Source of the DNA: Candidatus Obscuribacterales bacterium
Lineage (GTDB): Bacteria > Cyanobacteriota > Vampirovibrionia > Obscuribacterales > Obscuribacteraceae
Reading direction: 5' to 3'
Length of the DNA: 61,034 nucleotides
NCBI GenBank assembly: GCA_019747875.1
Contig: JAIEQI010000109.1
Span: 1 to 61,034, forward strand
Below the pieces are notes generated by a model, which saw nothing but the letters and a program-made list of their open reading frames with translations, had not been told where the DNA came from and did not search any database. The stretch's first letter is position 1; each line of letters opens with the position of its first letter. Made by a program: the position numbers and the translations under genes. Shown one piece after another: positions 15,381-23,557 of the stretch.

Positions 15381-16568
15381 GTGAAGTCTCCTAATTCTCT
15401 TCTTGTCAAGAAAACTCTTTCAGTCCTTTGCTTATTGAGCTTATTACCATTTCTGACGGTGATGCCCACCGCGCTTTCTGCTGAACAAGCAGTTGCTAGC
15501 CTTGCAGGTGGATTCTCTGTCGAAACGAAAGACAGAATTGATCACGTCTTTGCCAAAATGAAGCCGGATGAGCCTGGCTGTTTCGTCGCCGTAGTGAAGA
15601 ACGGAGAAATCGTTTATGGGAAGAGTTTCGGCGTCTCTAACCTCGAGACGAAAGACCCGTTTAGTGAAAACAGTGTATTCGAGCTGGCATCATGCTCAAA
15701 ACAATTCACAGCCGTCGCCATCTTGATTCTTGCCGAGCAAGGCAAACTGTCAATTGATGATGATGCACGCAAGTATCTTCCTGAGCTTCCTGTCACGAAT
15801 CCGCCGATCAAAATCCGTAATTTGCTTGCGATGAGTTCGGGGTTTACTGACTATGAAAATCTGTTGACTGAGTCTGAGTTAGGCAGCTTTACGCCTGGCG
15901 ATTTGATGGCGTGGACTATCAAACAAAAGATCAAATTCCCCGCTGGAGCTAAATACGACTACAACAATGGAAATTATGTATTCCTGGCGATGATCGTGGA
16001 ACGCGTTTCGAAAATGCCGTTCAAAGAGTTTTTAGCAAAAAACATTTTCCAACCGGCCGGAATGGAGCAGACGTTTTTGATGGATGGTCCAAACATGGAC
16101 ATTCCCAATCGGGTTGGAGGCTACAAAAAGGTAAATGGAAAGTGGAAGCCTTCTCGCTTGGATACGCGAATTTATGGTGATGGTCAGGTGATGACGACAG
16201 CGAAGGACTTAGCAAAATGGGATAAAGCACTTAATGATGGAATCTTGTTGAAGAACGAGACTCTTCAACAGGCGTATGTGAATCAGAAATTGAATAACGG
16301 GTCGGACTCAGACTACGGGTTTGGATTGCGAATGTCGGCAAAGATTCCTGGTGTTGTCCAACATTCAGGTGGGTGGAATGGTACTTCGACCTACATCACA
16401 CGATACCTGGGACGGGGTTCTGTTCAGGTTCTCAGCAATGAGGAAGGTCTTGATGCTAAAAAGTTAGGCGACGAGGTCGGACGAATTGTCTTTAGTGATT
16501 CCGGCAATACTAAGGATCGCGGTGCGCTCAAAGATGTAGTCCGCTGGGTTGGAATCATTCTTTTTTGA
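15381..16568 (+). CDS. Exported class C beta-lactamase-like serine hydrolase
   Basis: A 395-residue protein starting at GTG (GGAG 6 bp upstream) with a signal peptide (SVLCLLSLLPFLTVMPTALSA, to about residue 34). The catalytic motifs of the beta-lactamase/penicillin-binding-protein-like fold are present: SCSK (Ser104, Lys107), YNN (Tyr194, Asn196 within YDYNNGNY) and HSGG near residue 320. Length and order match class C-related esterases and peptidases (EstB/Pab87-like) rather than a resistance enzyme; nothing here shows activity on antibiotics. It is placed between twin RYPWE proteins. It acts in the periplasm or outside the cell, possibly on D-amino-acid peptides or esters. The substrate is unknown. 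Confidence 0.9.
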   Translation: MKSPNSLLVKKTLSVLCLLSLLPFLTVMPTALSAEQAVASLAGGFSVETKDRIDHVFAKMKPDEPGCFVAVVKNGEIVYGKSFGVSNLETKDPFSENSVFELASCSKQFTAVAILILAEQGKLSIDDDARKYLPELPVTNPPIKIRNLLAMSSGFTDYENLLTESELGSFTPGDLMAWTIKQKIKFPAGAKYDYNNGNYVFLAMIVERVSKMPFKEFLAKNIFQPAGMEQTFLMDGPNMDIPNRVGGYKKVNGKWKPSRLDTRIYGDGQVMTTAKDLAKWDKALNDGILLKNETLQQAYVNQKLNNGSDSDYGFGLRMSAKIPGVVQHSGGWNGTSTYITRYLGRGSVQVLSNEEGLDAKKLGDEVGRIVFSDSGNTKDRGALKDVVRWVGIILF

Positions 16569-16674
16569 TCTGCTAGAACGAATCGGCGTCGAAAGGTATC
16601 GCCGTCTGTTCGGGCATGTAGCACATGCACTACTTTCTTTCGCAAAAAGTCTTAAATTTGCTACCGGCCCCTCA

Positions 16675-16726
16675 AAAAAGTGCTAGAACAGTAGAAGTAC
16701 CGGGATTCGAGCTGTGCGAGGTCCCT
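16675..16726 (+). promoter_or_regulatory. Conserved 52-bp leader, copy 2
   Basis: The counterpart of 14940-14991, with 6 mismatches by hand count. It ends with the identical GCGAGGTCCCT directly before the ATG at 16727. The preceding bases 16569-16674 show nothing further. Confidence 0.65.
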
Positions 16727-16990
16727 ATGAAAAAAACTATTCTAGTTATAGGCATACTAATTTCTACTGCGCCGGCGCTAGCCTCGACGCTGGATCAAAC
16801 GCACCAAGAAAAGGACTTTGAGGTTAAGAAACGGATATATGGGATCCGTTATCCCTGGGAGATCATTGACCCTTATCCTCACGTCAATAAACCAACAATG
16901 GATGTGATTATGGATGCTGTCAATCGCTCTCCGACACAGGCTCCGGTGGTACCGAACATTAGACCAATGCTTCCGTTCATGGTCCGTTAG
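16727..16990 (+). CDS. Small secreted RYPWE-motif protein, copy 2
   Basis: An 87-residue protein; the ATG at 16727 is chosen because the conserved leader ends there and it gives a clean signal peptide (MKKTILVIGILISTAPALAS). The longer frame from 16625 is implausible. The mature chain repeats the blocks of copy 1: EKDFEVKKRIYGIRYPWE, DPYPHV, DVIMDAVNRSPT, then a shorter Pro-rich end (LPFMVR). The function is unknown. Substitutions against copy 1 are mostly conservative (M/I, E/D, G/A), which argues both copies are maintained. It lies 158 bp after the serine hydrolase. Confidence 0.8.
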   Translation: MKKTILVIGILISTAPALASTLDQTHQEKDFEVKKRIYGIRYPWEIIDPYPHVNKPTMDVIMDAVNRSPTQAPVVPNIRPMLPFMVR

Positions 16991-17145
16991 GTCTTTCACC
17001 GGTCAATTCGCCTGCCGTTTGAATATCGCCCTTGATCGATCAGGGTCGGTTACACTGTGCAATCCTCTTGTTGCCTGTTGTTGCCCGCCAGTCCCCTTTG
17101 CCTTATCGCCCTAGTACTAGTGGGTGTCGTAGGAGGCTCAAAGCG

Positions 17146-17201
17146 AAAAAGCGAGCGATCTTGGTGACACCATAGCTGGTGGCTTCCTTGATCGCTCGCT
17201 T
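17146..17201 (-). terminator. Long stem terminator downstream of the patatin gene
   Basis: AAGCGAGCGATC (17149-17160) pairs perfectly with GATCGCTCGCTT (17190-17201), with a nested CACCA/TGGTG stem in the 29-base loop. On the minus strand the structure is followed by TTTTT (17146-17150 on plus), so it terminates the patatin transcript. The remaining gap 16991-17145 shows no gene. Confidence 0.75.
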
Positions 17202-17232
17202 TCAGTTTGGATTGTTCGTCGCGTTGTAGCGA

Positions 17233-18285
17233 TTAGATCAATCCGTGCTTGCTGAAGACGCGTTCCACCTTCGCACCGAAGATTTGCTTCTCATCGACAC
17301 CGCCGATGATTGCATTCTTGGCGCTGGGCAGTTCCGTCATCATCACCTTGGCGCGCTCGAGGCGTTCGCCGGTCAAGAGACCATGCTTCGCCAGAGTCAT
17401 AACCGTGGTGTTGAACCCCTCGAGAATTGCAAGCCATTTCTCGTCGCTCGACAGCTTGAAGCTCAGGGAGTGGATGTGGGTAATCCGGGGATGAATCCCG
17501 ACCACACCCTTGCTGTGAGGACCCCAGGAGTTATCCTGAGGCACTCCCCAGAGCTCTTTCCAGAAGTTGTGCACAGCACCCTTCAAGCCCGGGAAGCTGT
17601 CTTCACCGACGCAGACGCCCGCGACGGTGGAGGGGTTGTGCCCGAAGAGTTCGGTGCTGATGCCCACTGGGCATACACCATACTTCGAGAAGGCGCCGTC
17701 GTAGAGATGGCGCCCGGCGAGAACGGGCGGTTGGACGAGTCCAGGAATGGCGCAAGAAGCGTGGACTGCGAAGCCCGGCTTTCCGGGGTCGCTTGCCAGC
17801 TTGATGCAATTGCCGTTCTTGTACTCGAAGATGCCGTCTTTCTTGAAGACGACGATGTCGTCGTTGTCGACGACAGCAACCGTCCAGAACTTCTCCGGCC
17901 AGGTCGGAACGAGCGAGTCGATGTATTCCTCGACCTGCTTCATATCCAAAATGCCGGTGCCGTTCCGGTTCTCGGCGCGCTCATAGTGGTGCTTCATGAA
18001 AAGCGACCACAAGGTCTCGACGGCGCCCGCCTTGCGGACGACCTTGCCGTCAAAGTTGACCTGAAGCGCGAATTGAACAAGCTGAGTGGGGGTGTAGCCG
18101 CTTGCCAGCAAGATGCCGACATTGGCGCCACCACTCACGGCTCCGATGCTTTTCCAATCGATCTCGGCAAGTTGGAAGCCGAGGATGGATCCGCAGGGAG
18201 CCAGAATCGCACGCGTACCGCCAGCGCCAAGCACAAGATGTGCCAGGTTTTTGCTTGCGGGCGCGCGGGAGTCAGCGGAGTGCAT
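17233..18285 (-). CDS. Patatin-like phospholipase
   Basis: A 350-residue protein with patatin hallmarks: oxyanion segment GAGGTRA (residues 20-26), nucleophile Ser51 in AVSGG (usual GxSxG, here with Ala in the first place), and the Asp of DGA (196-198, in LYDGAFSKYG) completing a Ser-Asp dyad. It would hydrolyse acyl esters of lipids. There is no signal peptide, so it is cytosolic or delivered by another route. I chose the ATG at 18285 (CAGGAG just upstream) over a TTG 30 bp earlier. Codon use is strongly skewed to C/G-ending codons (GTC, ATC, GGC, AAG), unlike its neighbours, and this also leaves a long false frame on the opposite strand. High expression or recent transfer could explain it. 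Confidence 0.88.
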   Translation of the reverse strand: MHSADSRAPASKNLAHLVLGAGGTRAILAPCGSILGFQLAEIDWKSIGAVSGGANVGILLASGYTPTQLVQFALQVNFDGKVVRKAGAVETLWSLFMKHHYERAENRNGTGILDMKQVEEYIDSLVPTWPEKFWTVAVVDNDDIVVFKKDGIFEYKNGNCIKLASDPGKPGFAVHASCAIPGLVQPPVLAGRHLYDGAFSKYGVCPVGISTELFGHNPSTVAGVCVGEDSFPGLKGAVHNFWKELWGVPQDNSWGPHSKGVVGIHPRITHIHSLSFKLSSDEKWLAILEGFNTTVMTLAKHGLLTGERLERAKVMMTELPSAKNAIIGGVDEKQIFGAKVERVFSKHGLI

Positions 18286-18964
18286 GACATACTCCTGCGG
18301 TATTTCTGGTATCAAATACTCTTGCCATAAGGTAGCCGCGCTGCCCTATGGGAAGAGTACTGACCCAGTGCAAACTGCACCGCTATCGCGATGACTTACT
18401 CGCAGAGTTTGCAAGGTTGAACTTAGTGCGACTTATGCGTGATGCCCAAGATTAGTCGCTCGCGGAGCTATGAACACATGTGTTCATGCACCGCAGGTGA
18501 TACCACCCAAGCGTGTCCCAACTGGCCAGTAGCCAAAGCGCAATTGCTAGTTGTTGGTTTTGCTTGTTGCTTTTGTGGGGCCTGCTGGAGTGGTGGTGGA
18601 AGTGATGCCATAAACAAGCAAAAATGCCCTGCGGGGAATACAAGATTTCGAAACGTAAAAGATTCGATGAGCCCCGTGCCACAATTGAATGCGGGCGCGC
18701 TTTTAGAATCGTCAAGAGATGGGAGCGTCTGATTATATTGCTCCAAGGCGGCGCTGGGGACTATAGCGAGGCTATGCAAGCCTCCTGAAAGGTAGCGTTT
18801 AAGCTGCTTTCGGGATGAGTGCTGGCTCATATTTCCCGTCTGAGAAGCGTAATCTGCTTCGAGTCTTGAAACACATTTTCCAATGGCTGGCCCAGCCCCT
18901 GGGTATGAACCACTTATCGCATTTAGTTGGTGGCCGAAGATCAAAGTCAAATGGTGGTGACAGT
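18286..18964. other. 679-bp gap with a 16-bp perfect palindrome
   Basis: No frame here looks coding; those present have unlikely composition and no SD. At 18471-18486 there is the perfect palindrome TGAACACATGTGTTCA, a good candidate for a dimeric regulator site. It lies about 185 bp upstream of the patatin start. Nothing else is recognised. A decayed gene or a small RNA cannot be excluded. Confidence 0.5.
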
Positions 18965-19195
18965 TTAGTTCGAGGGGGCTTGCTGGGATTGCCTAGCCGG
19001 ATCTTCCTTAGTTCTAGGTGCGGCCTTCATTTGTTCGACCGCCTCGATTTCGCTTTTCACCATCCCCATGCAGATCGTGTAAGCGAACCAGTATCCGGTT
19101 CCGCCCAGGATTGCCAGAAAAACTGCAACTCCGAAAAAAACGCGGATGAATTTGTCCGCTTCGGGCGGATTCTTGAGATCTTTCAATGAGTGCAT
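18965..19195 (-). CDS. Small single-span membrane protein
   Basis: A 76-residue protein starting MHSLKDL; AGGAGAG lies 8 bp before this ATG, while the upstream TTG overlaps it. One clear membrane helix (FFGVAVFLAILGGTGYWFAY, about residues 20-39) follows a charged N-terminus; the C-terminal 35 residues are polar (Lys/Glu/Gln/Pro-rich). By positive charges before the helix, the N-terminus is probably cytoplasmic. No family. It lies about 130 bp beyond the terminator of the second pilin-like gene, on the same strand, and is probably transcribed separately. Confidence 0.7.
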   Translation of the reverse strand: MHSLKDLKNPPEADKFIRVFFGVAVFLAILGGTGYWFAYTICMGMVKSEIEAVEQMKAAPRTKEDPARQSQQAPSN

Positions 19196-19321
19196 TTGGG
19201 CATCTCTCCTCAAATGATGAGTTCGTTTTGCGCGGTTATTCTCTGTCAGCTCTGGGGCTCACGCAATGCGCCTCTACTGAATTTTCGTTCCCCTCCCTCT
19301 GCAGGGAGTACATATTGATAA

Positions 19322-19352
19322 AGAAAATGAAGGGGAGCTTGCGCTCCCCTTC
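19322..19352 (-). terminator. Rho-independent terminator of pilin-like gene 2
   Basis: On the minus strand GAAGGGGAGC, GCAA loop, GCTCCCCTTC (10-bp perfect stem), then ATTTTCTTT. It lies 22 bp after the stop of the gene at 19375. The sequence is unrelated to the terminator of copy 1. Confidence 0.9.
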
Positions 19353-19374
19353 GATACTTTTGCGTTGTTCGCAA

Positions 19375-19878
19375 TTAGCTGAACAAGTTGGCGTCGCGGG
19401 CTGATGCAACGAGCCAGTTGATACAACCTGGTGTTGCGAGACCGCCTGTTACACCGGCAGCTCCCCAGAGAACGCGTTTCATAGCATCTTGGGTACCGGC
19501 AGCCATGTGCATGAAGCCCATGATCATTGTAGGACCGCCCCAGGCAATACCGAGGATTTCCATACCGTTCGCGATAATGTTGAGCAAGGCTTCCAAGTTA
19601 GCCAAGTTGTTTACACGGACTGTACCTGCGGTGTTGACACCTTGGATAACGGTTGCGTCACCGCCTTGTGGTCCGATTGTACCGTTGGTAGCACCTTGGA
19701 GCATCGGGGCAGAAGCATATCCGCCTTGTTGTGACTGAGCTCCAGTGAAGTTACCGGTGTTATTGGTTTGGTTACCGGTGGCGGCTGTTGAGTCAAACGC
19801 ATCTTGTGCGAGAGCCGGTCCGGCGAGTGTCATTACAACTGCTGAGGCCATGGTAAGTTGTGCCAATTTCTTCATCAT
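19375..19878 (-). CDS. Exported pilin-like protein, copy 2 (TrbC/VirB2-like architecture)
   Basis: A 167-residue protein with signal peptide MMKKLAQLTMASAVVMTLAG to GPALA (residues 1-24), then a mature chain of 143 residues identical to that of the gene at 5295-5798. By hand I count about 58 nucleotide differences over the mature coding region (about 13%), every one synonymous, whereas the signal peptides share little. AGGAG precedes the ATG and a strong terminator follows, so it is a single-gene unit, as is copy 1. The protein has a polar Asn/Gln/Gly-rich start and two hydrophobic helices separated by QDAMKR. Pilin or membrane-subunit function is an inference from architecture. Its unchanged sequence implies strong constraint over the whole chain. 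Confidence 0.87.
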   Translation of the reverse strand: MMKKLAQLTMASAVVMTLAGPALAQDAFDSTAATGNQTNNTGNFTGAQSQQGGYASAPMLQGATNGTIGPQGGDATVIQGVNTAGTVRVNNLANLEALLNIIANGMEILGIAWGGPTMIMGFMHMAAGTQDAMKRVLWGAAGVTGGLATPGCINWLVASARDANLFS

Positions 19879-20129
19879 GATCGTGTTACTCCTGCATTCA
19901 AAGCCAGAAAACTGCGTGTGTGGTGTGAAGCCGCGTGTAGTAAGAAACTGATATAACGTCTGGTTCCCCGGACGCCAAACGCATCATTCATAACTCGGTA
20001 GTGTAAGGGAGATATTGAGAGTAGTCAAGATCTGTTTTCTTTGTACCGATTTATGATTCGAACGTTTTCCGTCGGCTCACTCTTTGATAACGAGGAGGGT
20101 TCGGGAAATTAGGTCGGACTTTTTCGGGA

Positions 20130-20145
20130 CATGACTTTAGTCATG
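20130..20145. promoter_or_regulatory. Inverted repeat upstream of gene at 20192
   Basis: CATGACTTTAGTCATG is a 7-bp inverted repeat with a 2-bp centre, 46 bp before the ATG. It is a candidate operator. The rest of the 313-bp gap (19879-20191) shows no gene; it must also hold the promoter of the divergent pilin-like gene. Confidence 0.45.
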
Positions 20146-20191
20146 ATCTCATGCCACGAAAATGTCAGAATTGACGTAATGGAGTGCCCTA

Positions 20192-21094
20192 ATGAGCTAT
20201 GACCTCTCCCTAATACCCAGGCCAGGCAATGAATTCAGCCGGTCTGACTTTCTTGAGTTCTTTGAATCTAGACCCAACTATGTGGTCCAGGAAGACAACG
20301 CTACCTATATGAATGATGCTACCGGCATCTACTTCACCTTTGATTTTACGGATGGCGAAACCGAGGACTTGGAAGCCCCAGAGCATTTGACCGGGCCCCA
20401 CTTAGCTTTCAACTTGAATTATTATCGCCCTCACATTTTTGGGCTGGAAGCTGCTATTGAACTGAGTGCATGTATCGAGCATTTCAATTTCACGATCGAC
20501 GATCCCCAGAATGAAGGAATGGGTGTTGGTGAGTTTTCCGAAGAAGGATTTTTGCGGGGATGGAACTCAGGAAACTTCTTCGCTATAAAAGCAATTCAGA
20601 ACAATGCCGAGTACAACGCACCACCGCTGAAAACAATTCCCGATGCCGACCTGGAAAAGTATTGGCGGTGGAGTTATGAACGCGAGGAAATGTACGACGA
20701 CATCGGGATTGACGTGTTCGTTCCTCGTATTTTCTATTTCCTTTTGGAAGGTCAATTGCGCACAGCAACTGTCTGGACTGATGCTATTCCAGTTGCCTTG
20801 CCGCGCACTGAGCTAGTAGTTTTCTACCGAGAACAGCTTCAGAAGAAGATTCTAGGTTTTGGTAAGAGTAATTCGATTTCATTCGTAAAATTTGGGCAGC
20901 TTGAGCCGTTTCTCAAGCCCTACCCTTTAGAAAATCGCATATTGGATTTCCATTTGCTCTACTATGAGGAGCCGCCAAAGGACCTGGCAGATTTCTTTCG
21001 CGACCAGCCAGAGACTTTGCCAAATATCTATAAAGCCCTTCAGACTGACGAAGTTTTCGGAAGAGAAATGGTTGCAAAAGCATTGCGAAGTTAA
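20192..21094 (+). CDS. Protein of unknown function (300 residues)
   Basis: GGAG 8 bp before the ATG and a tight link to the next gene support coding. The protein is acidic, soluble and has no signal peptide. It is rich in aromatic residues (YYRPHIFGL, YWRWSYEREEMYDD, FHLLYYEEPP) and opens with MSYDLSLIPRPG, a start seen in small beta-sheet proteins of unknown role. I recognise no catalytic motif or family. The next gene starts 13 bp after its stop, so the two are cotranscribed. An inverted repeat lies upstream. Immunity-like or bookkeeping cytosolic roles are possible but unsupported. Confidence 0.75.
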   Translation: MSYDLSLIPRPGNEFSRSDFLEFFESRPNYVVQEDNATYMNDATGIYFTFDFTDGETEDLEAPEHLTGPHLAFNLNYYRPHIFGLEAAIELSACIEHFNFTIDDPQNEGMGVGEFSEEGFLRGWNSGNFFAIKAIQNNAEYNAPPLKTIPDADLEKYWRWSYEREEMYDDIGIDVFVPRIFYFLLEGQLRTATVWTDAIPVALPRTELVVFYREQLQKKILGFGKSNSISFVKFGQLEPFLKPYPLENRILDFHLLYYEEPPKDLADFFRDQPETLPNIYKALQTDEVFGREMVAKALRS

Positions 21095-21106
21095 CCCGGA
21101 GTAATC

Positions 21107-22069
21107 ATGACAGAATCAAGCCAGCTAATTGAAAAAAACAAAGCAATTACGGTCAAAAAAATTCGCGACCTGGTTATTGAGCCGGCAGAGAAAGGTCGTC
21201 CGTCGTATGTTTATGCAGCTAGTGGTCTCGTGATTCTGGGGCAGACTTTGTACATTGTCGCTGATGACGAAATGCAATTAGCATCATTCGAGCTCGGAAA
21301 CAATAAAAGTGGAACATGGATCCCGTTGTTGCCCGGTTCACTTCCCTTGAATTACGAGGAGCGCAAGGCGAAGAAGCCGGATTTGGAAGCAATTACGTTT
21401 ATTCGTCCTTACGAATATTCTGAGAATGGAGCGATGCTGATTGTACCCTCGTTCTCGCGGACATTGCGAATGACAGGAGCGCTAGTGGCAGTGAATTCTC
21501 AATCGAAACTGAGTTCAGAAGTCATTCCTGTCGATTTCTCCGTGTTGGGCAAATCATTGGTGCAATCAATTGACGGGTTGAATGTTGAAGGCATTGCGAT
21601 CTCTGAGAACTACGTGAAGATGTTCCATCGTGGAAGTCGAAAGAAGGGCAAGAGTGCAGTTATTGAACTCGACAGAAAAATGTTCCTGAAAGATTTGCAC
21701 GACACGCATCAACCTTCGGGGGAGTGTATCAAGAAAATCACAAGATACGAGCTCGGTGAAATTGAGGGCACGCGATTTGAGTTCACTGATGCGCAAGCGC
21801 TCTCTGATGAGCGAGTAGCATTTCTTTGTACTGCAGAAGCTGCTGATGATGAGTATGTAGACGGAGCAAGCTTGGGTTCTTGCGTTGGCATTATGAGTGG
21901 CGCCGGAGAGCTGCAGATGATCGTTCCAATTTCCGGGCACGAAAAATTTGAAGGTATTTCAGCAAAGTATATAGGTGATAAGCGCAAAGAACTAAGCATC
22001 ATTCTAGTAGCTGACACTGACGATCAATCTCGTCCTTCGGCAGTTTTCGAGGGCGTACTTGCTATTTAA
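21107..22069 (+). CDS. Beta-propeller-like protein (DUF6929-like)
   Basis: A 320-residue protein with no signal peptide. Repeated short beta segments such as GLVILGQTLYIVADDE, DLEAITFIRPYE, GLNVEGIAISENYVKMFHRG, QALSDERVAFLCTAEA and HEKFEGISAKY suggest a propeller in which each blade holds an E-G/A-I pattern, as in the SdiA-regulated/phytase-like superfamily and DUF6929 proteins. The family assignment is tentative. It is encoded 13 bp after the unknown gene at 20192, with CCGGAGT before the ATG. The role is unknown; it could bind a ligand or act as a sensor. Confidence 0.6.
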   Translation: MTESSQLIEKNKAITVKKIRDLVIEPAEKGRPSYVYAASGLVILGQTLYIVADDEMQLASFELGNNKSGTWIPLLPGSLPLNYEERKAKKPDLEAITFIRPYEYSENGAMLIVPSFSRTLRMTGALVAVNSQSKLSSEVIPVDFSVLGKSLVQSIDGLNVEGIAISENYVKMFHRGSRKKGKSAVIELDRKMFLKDLHDTHQPSGECIKKITRYELGEIEGTRFEFTDAQALSDERVAFLCTAEAADDEYVDGASLGSCVGIMSGAGELQMIVPISGHEKFEGISAKYIGDKRKELSIILVADTDDQSRPSAVFEGVLAI

Positions 22070-22165
22070 ACTCTTGCGCCGACGCTATTTCTTTTTGCAT
22101 TGGCTAAGCCGCTTTTGTTTGTGTCATTCTTACGAAGCAGTGAAATTTACTTTGTGATTTGCGGA

Positions 22166-23413
22166 CTAGGCTATCGTGAGTAATCTCTTTGCTCTGGCGG
22201 GCGATTGTAGAAGCAGTTCCAATGTGCTGGCAGCGTATGGACCGATCATCAGTTCTCCCATTTGTGTTTCTAGCTGTTTCAATGTGGCTACCATGTCTAT
22301 TAAGCTGACGATGGGTGCTTGTCTCTGTTTTGCCAGTCCGCGCGCGTGTAGTCGTGCAAGTGTGTAAGCGAGAACAAGATGGTGGAACCCGGTTACAAGG
22401 CTGAGATGGCCAAACCCGGCACCGAAGTATTTCTTTCCGAAGATCATCGAGTAGACATAACGAAAAAGCATGTCTTCGATCTGCGGATCGTTTTCCGGAA
22501 ATGGAAATTCCTTCAATTGGTCGATCGCATAGAACTCGCTTGTAAACTCGAACACCGTGCTTGAGTTAAACCAAACGCCAAGCCAAAATTTGATGTTGTT
22601 GAATGGTATTCGATGAGCTCGACGCGGAAAATACATCTTGTGAAATGTTGAAAGCAAATGTTTGTCTAGTTTGTTCAACGTGCTAAGCGAGGTCGCTGTC
22701 GCGCTTGTCGCAGCACTGGCTGAGTCAGCAGGCTTGGTCGCGGCCCCGGCTGCTGCTCCTCGAGGCGTTTTTGCCACTTGTTCTTGCAAGTAATCGCAGC
22801 AATTTCGCAGGCGATCCGTAACGCTCACGCTCTTGTCACTGAGCCGTTCCATGAGAGCAGCTTCGTGAACTAGATACTGATCCCACGTGATAGGTTGCTC
22901 AACAGAAAGCTGAATCTTGGACCAGTCCGGTTGGTACTGCGGATGCAAATATCGAAAGTCAGCCAGTTTTTTCTCTAACGTTTCCCTTTGATCGACGAGC
23001 GGAGTGCCTTGATTGTAGAGCACTGCCATACTCACAAAACTGACGGTAGCGTAAATTCCTGAAGGAGTTGGCGTGAAGTTGTACGGAAATTGTTGGCAGA
23101 TCGTCGGTTTGAAAGGACCGCCTTTTTGTCCGTGAATGAAGCAGAGTTTGTCTTGCAAAAACGGACAAGTGTCTTCACCGGGTGCATTGACTATGCGATG
23201 CGTGTAATTGGTGCCAGCTCGCTCAGTCGGCTTCAGCTCGCGAAACATCTTGCGCTTATACTCAGGCTTCAACGCTCCCCAGTCGACTGAAGAGACGCGT
23301 TCGTAATCTTCTTTAGTCATGTTTACTGACCATCCACTACAACAAATGCCGCATCCCTGGCAGTCGTAGTTTATTCCGGCCGGTATATGAAGCTCTTCTG
23401 TATTCGCTGGCAT
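22166..23413 (-). CDS. YkgJ/FliB-type cysteine-cluster protein
   Basis: A 415-residue protein with the N-terminal cysteine cluster of the YkgJ (CxxCxxCC) family: YDCQGCGICCSGW (Cys18, 21, 24, 25), then DTCPFLQDKLCFIH and TICQQFPYNF, which together bind a metal or Fe-S cluster. Proteins with this cluster include FliB flagellin lysine N-methylase, but there is no flagellar context here. The C-terminal 230 residues are helical with an Ala/Ser/Thr-rich insertion (about residues 208-232, encoded near 22675-22765) that looks like low-complexity linker. AGGA precedes the ATG. No partner genes are adjacent. Confidence 0.8.
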   Translation of the reverse strand: MPANTEELHIPAGINYDCQGCGICCSGWSVNMTKEDYERVSSVDWGALKPEYKRKMFRELKPTERAGTNYTHRIVNAPGEDTCPFLQDKLCFIHGQKGGPFKPTICQQFPYNFTPTPSGIYATVSFVSMAVLYNQGTPLVDQRETLEKKLADFRYLHPQYQPDWSKIQLSVEQPITWDQYLVHEAALMERLSDKSVSVTDRLRNCCDYLQEQVAKTPRGAAAGAATKPADSASAATSATATSLSTLNKLDKHLLSTFHKMYFPRRAHRIPFNNIKFWLGVWFNSSTVFEFTSEFYAIDQLKEFPFPENDPQIEDMLFRYVYSMIFGKKYFGAGFGHLSLVTGFHHLVLAYTLARLHARGLAKQRQAPIVSLIDMVATLKQLETQMGELMIGPYAASTLELLLQSPARAKRLLTIA

Positions 23414-23557
23414 GATTTCCTGGCTGATAAAGTATGGACCAACTTATTGATGGGCCAGTACAATATGCCATTTTGCAAGCCAGGTGAATCAATTTCATCA
23501 AGAAGATTTGTTCTTGAGAAGCTCAATTATAATGTTCGCGAGTAATGAGATTTGAGC

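Noticed and set aside
15381..16568. Antibiotic-resistance beta-lactamase
   Set aside because: It has the general serine-hydrolase motifs, but length and surrounding genes fit the broad esterase/peptidase branch; nothing supports a resistance role.
17245..18330. 361-codon plus-strand frame
   Set aside because: Antisense of the patatin gene; open only because of that gene's C/G-ending codon bias. It has no SD and no recognisable protein pattern.
18468..18950. 160-codon minus-strand frame in the gap before the patatin gene
   Set aside because: TTG start, no SD, odd composition, overlaps other open frames on both strands; no sign of selection on codon positions.
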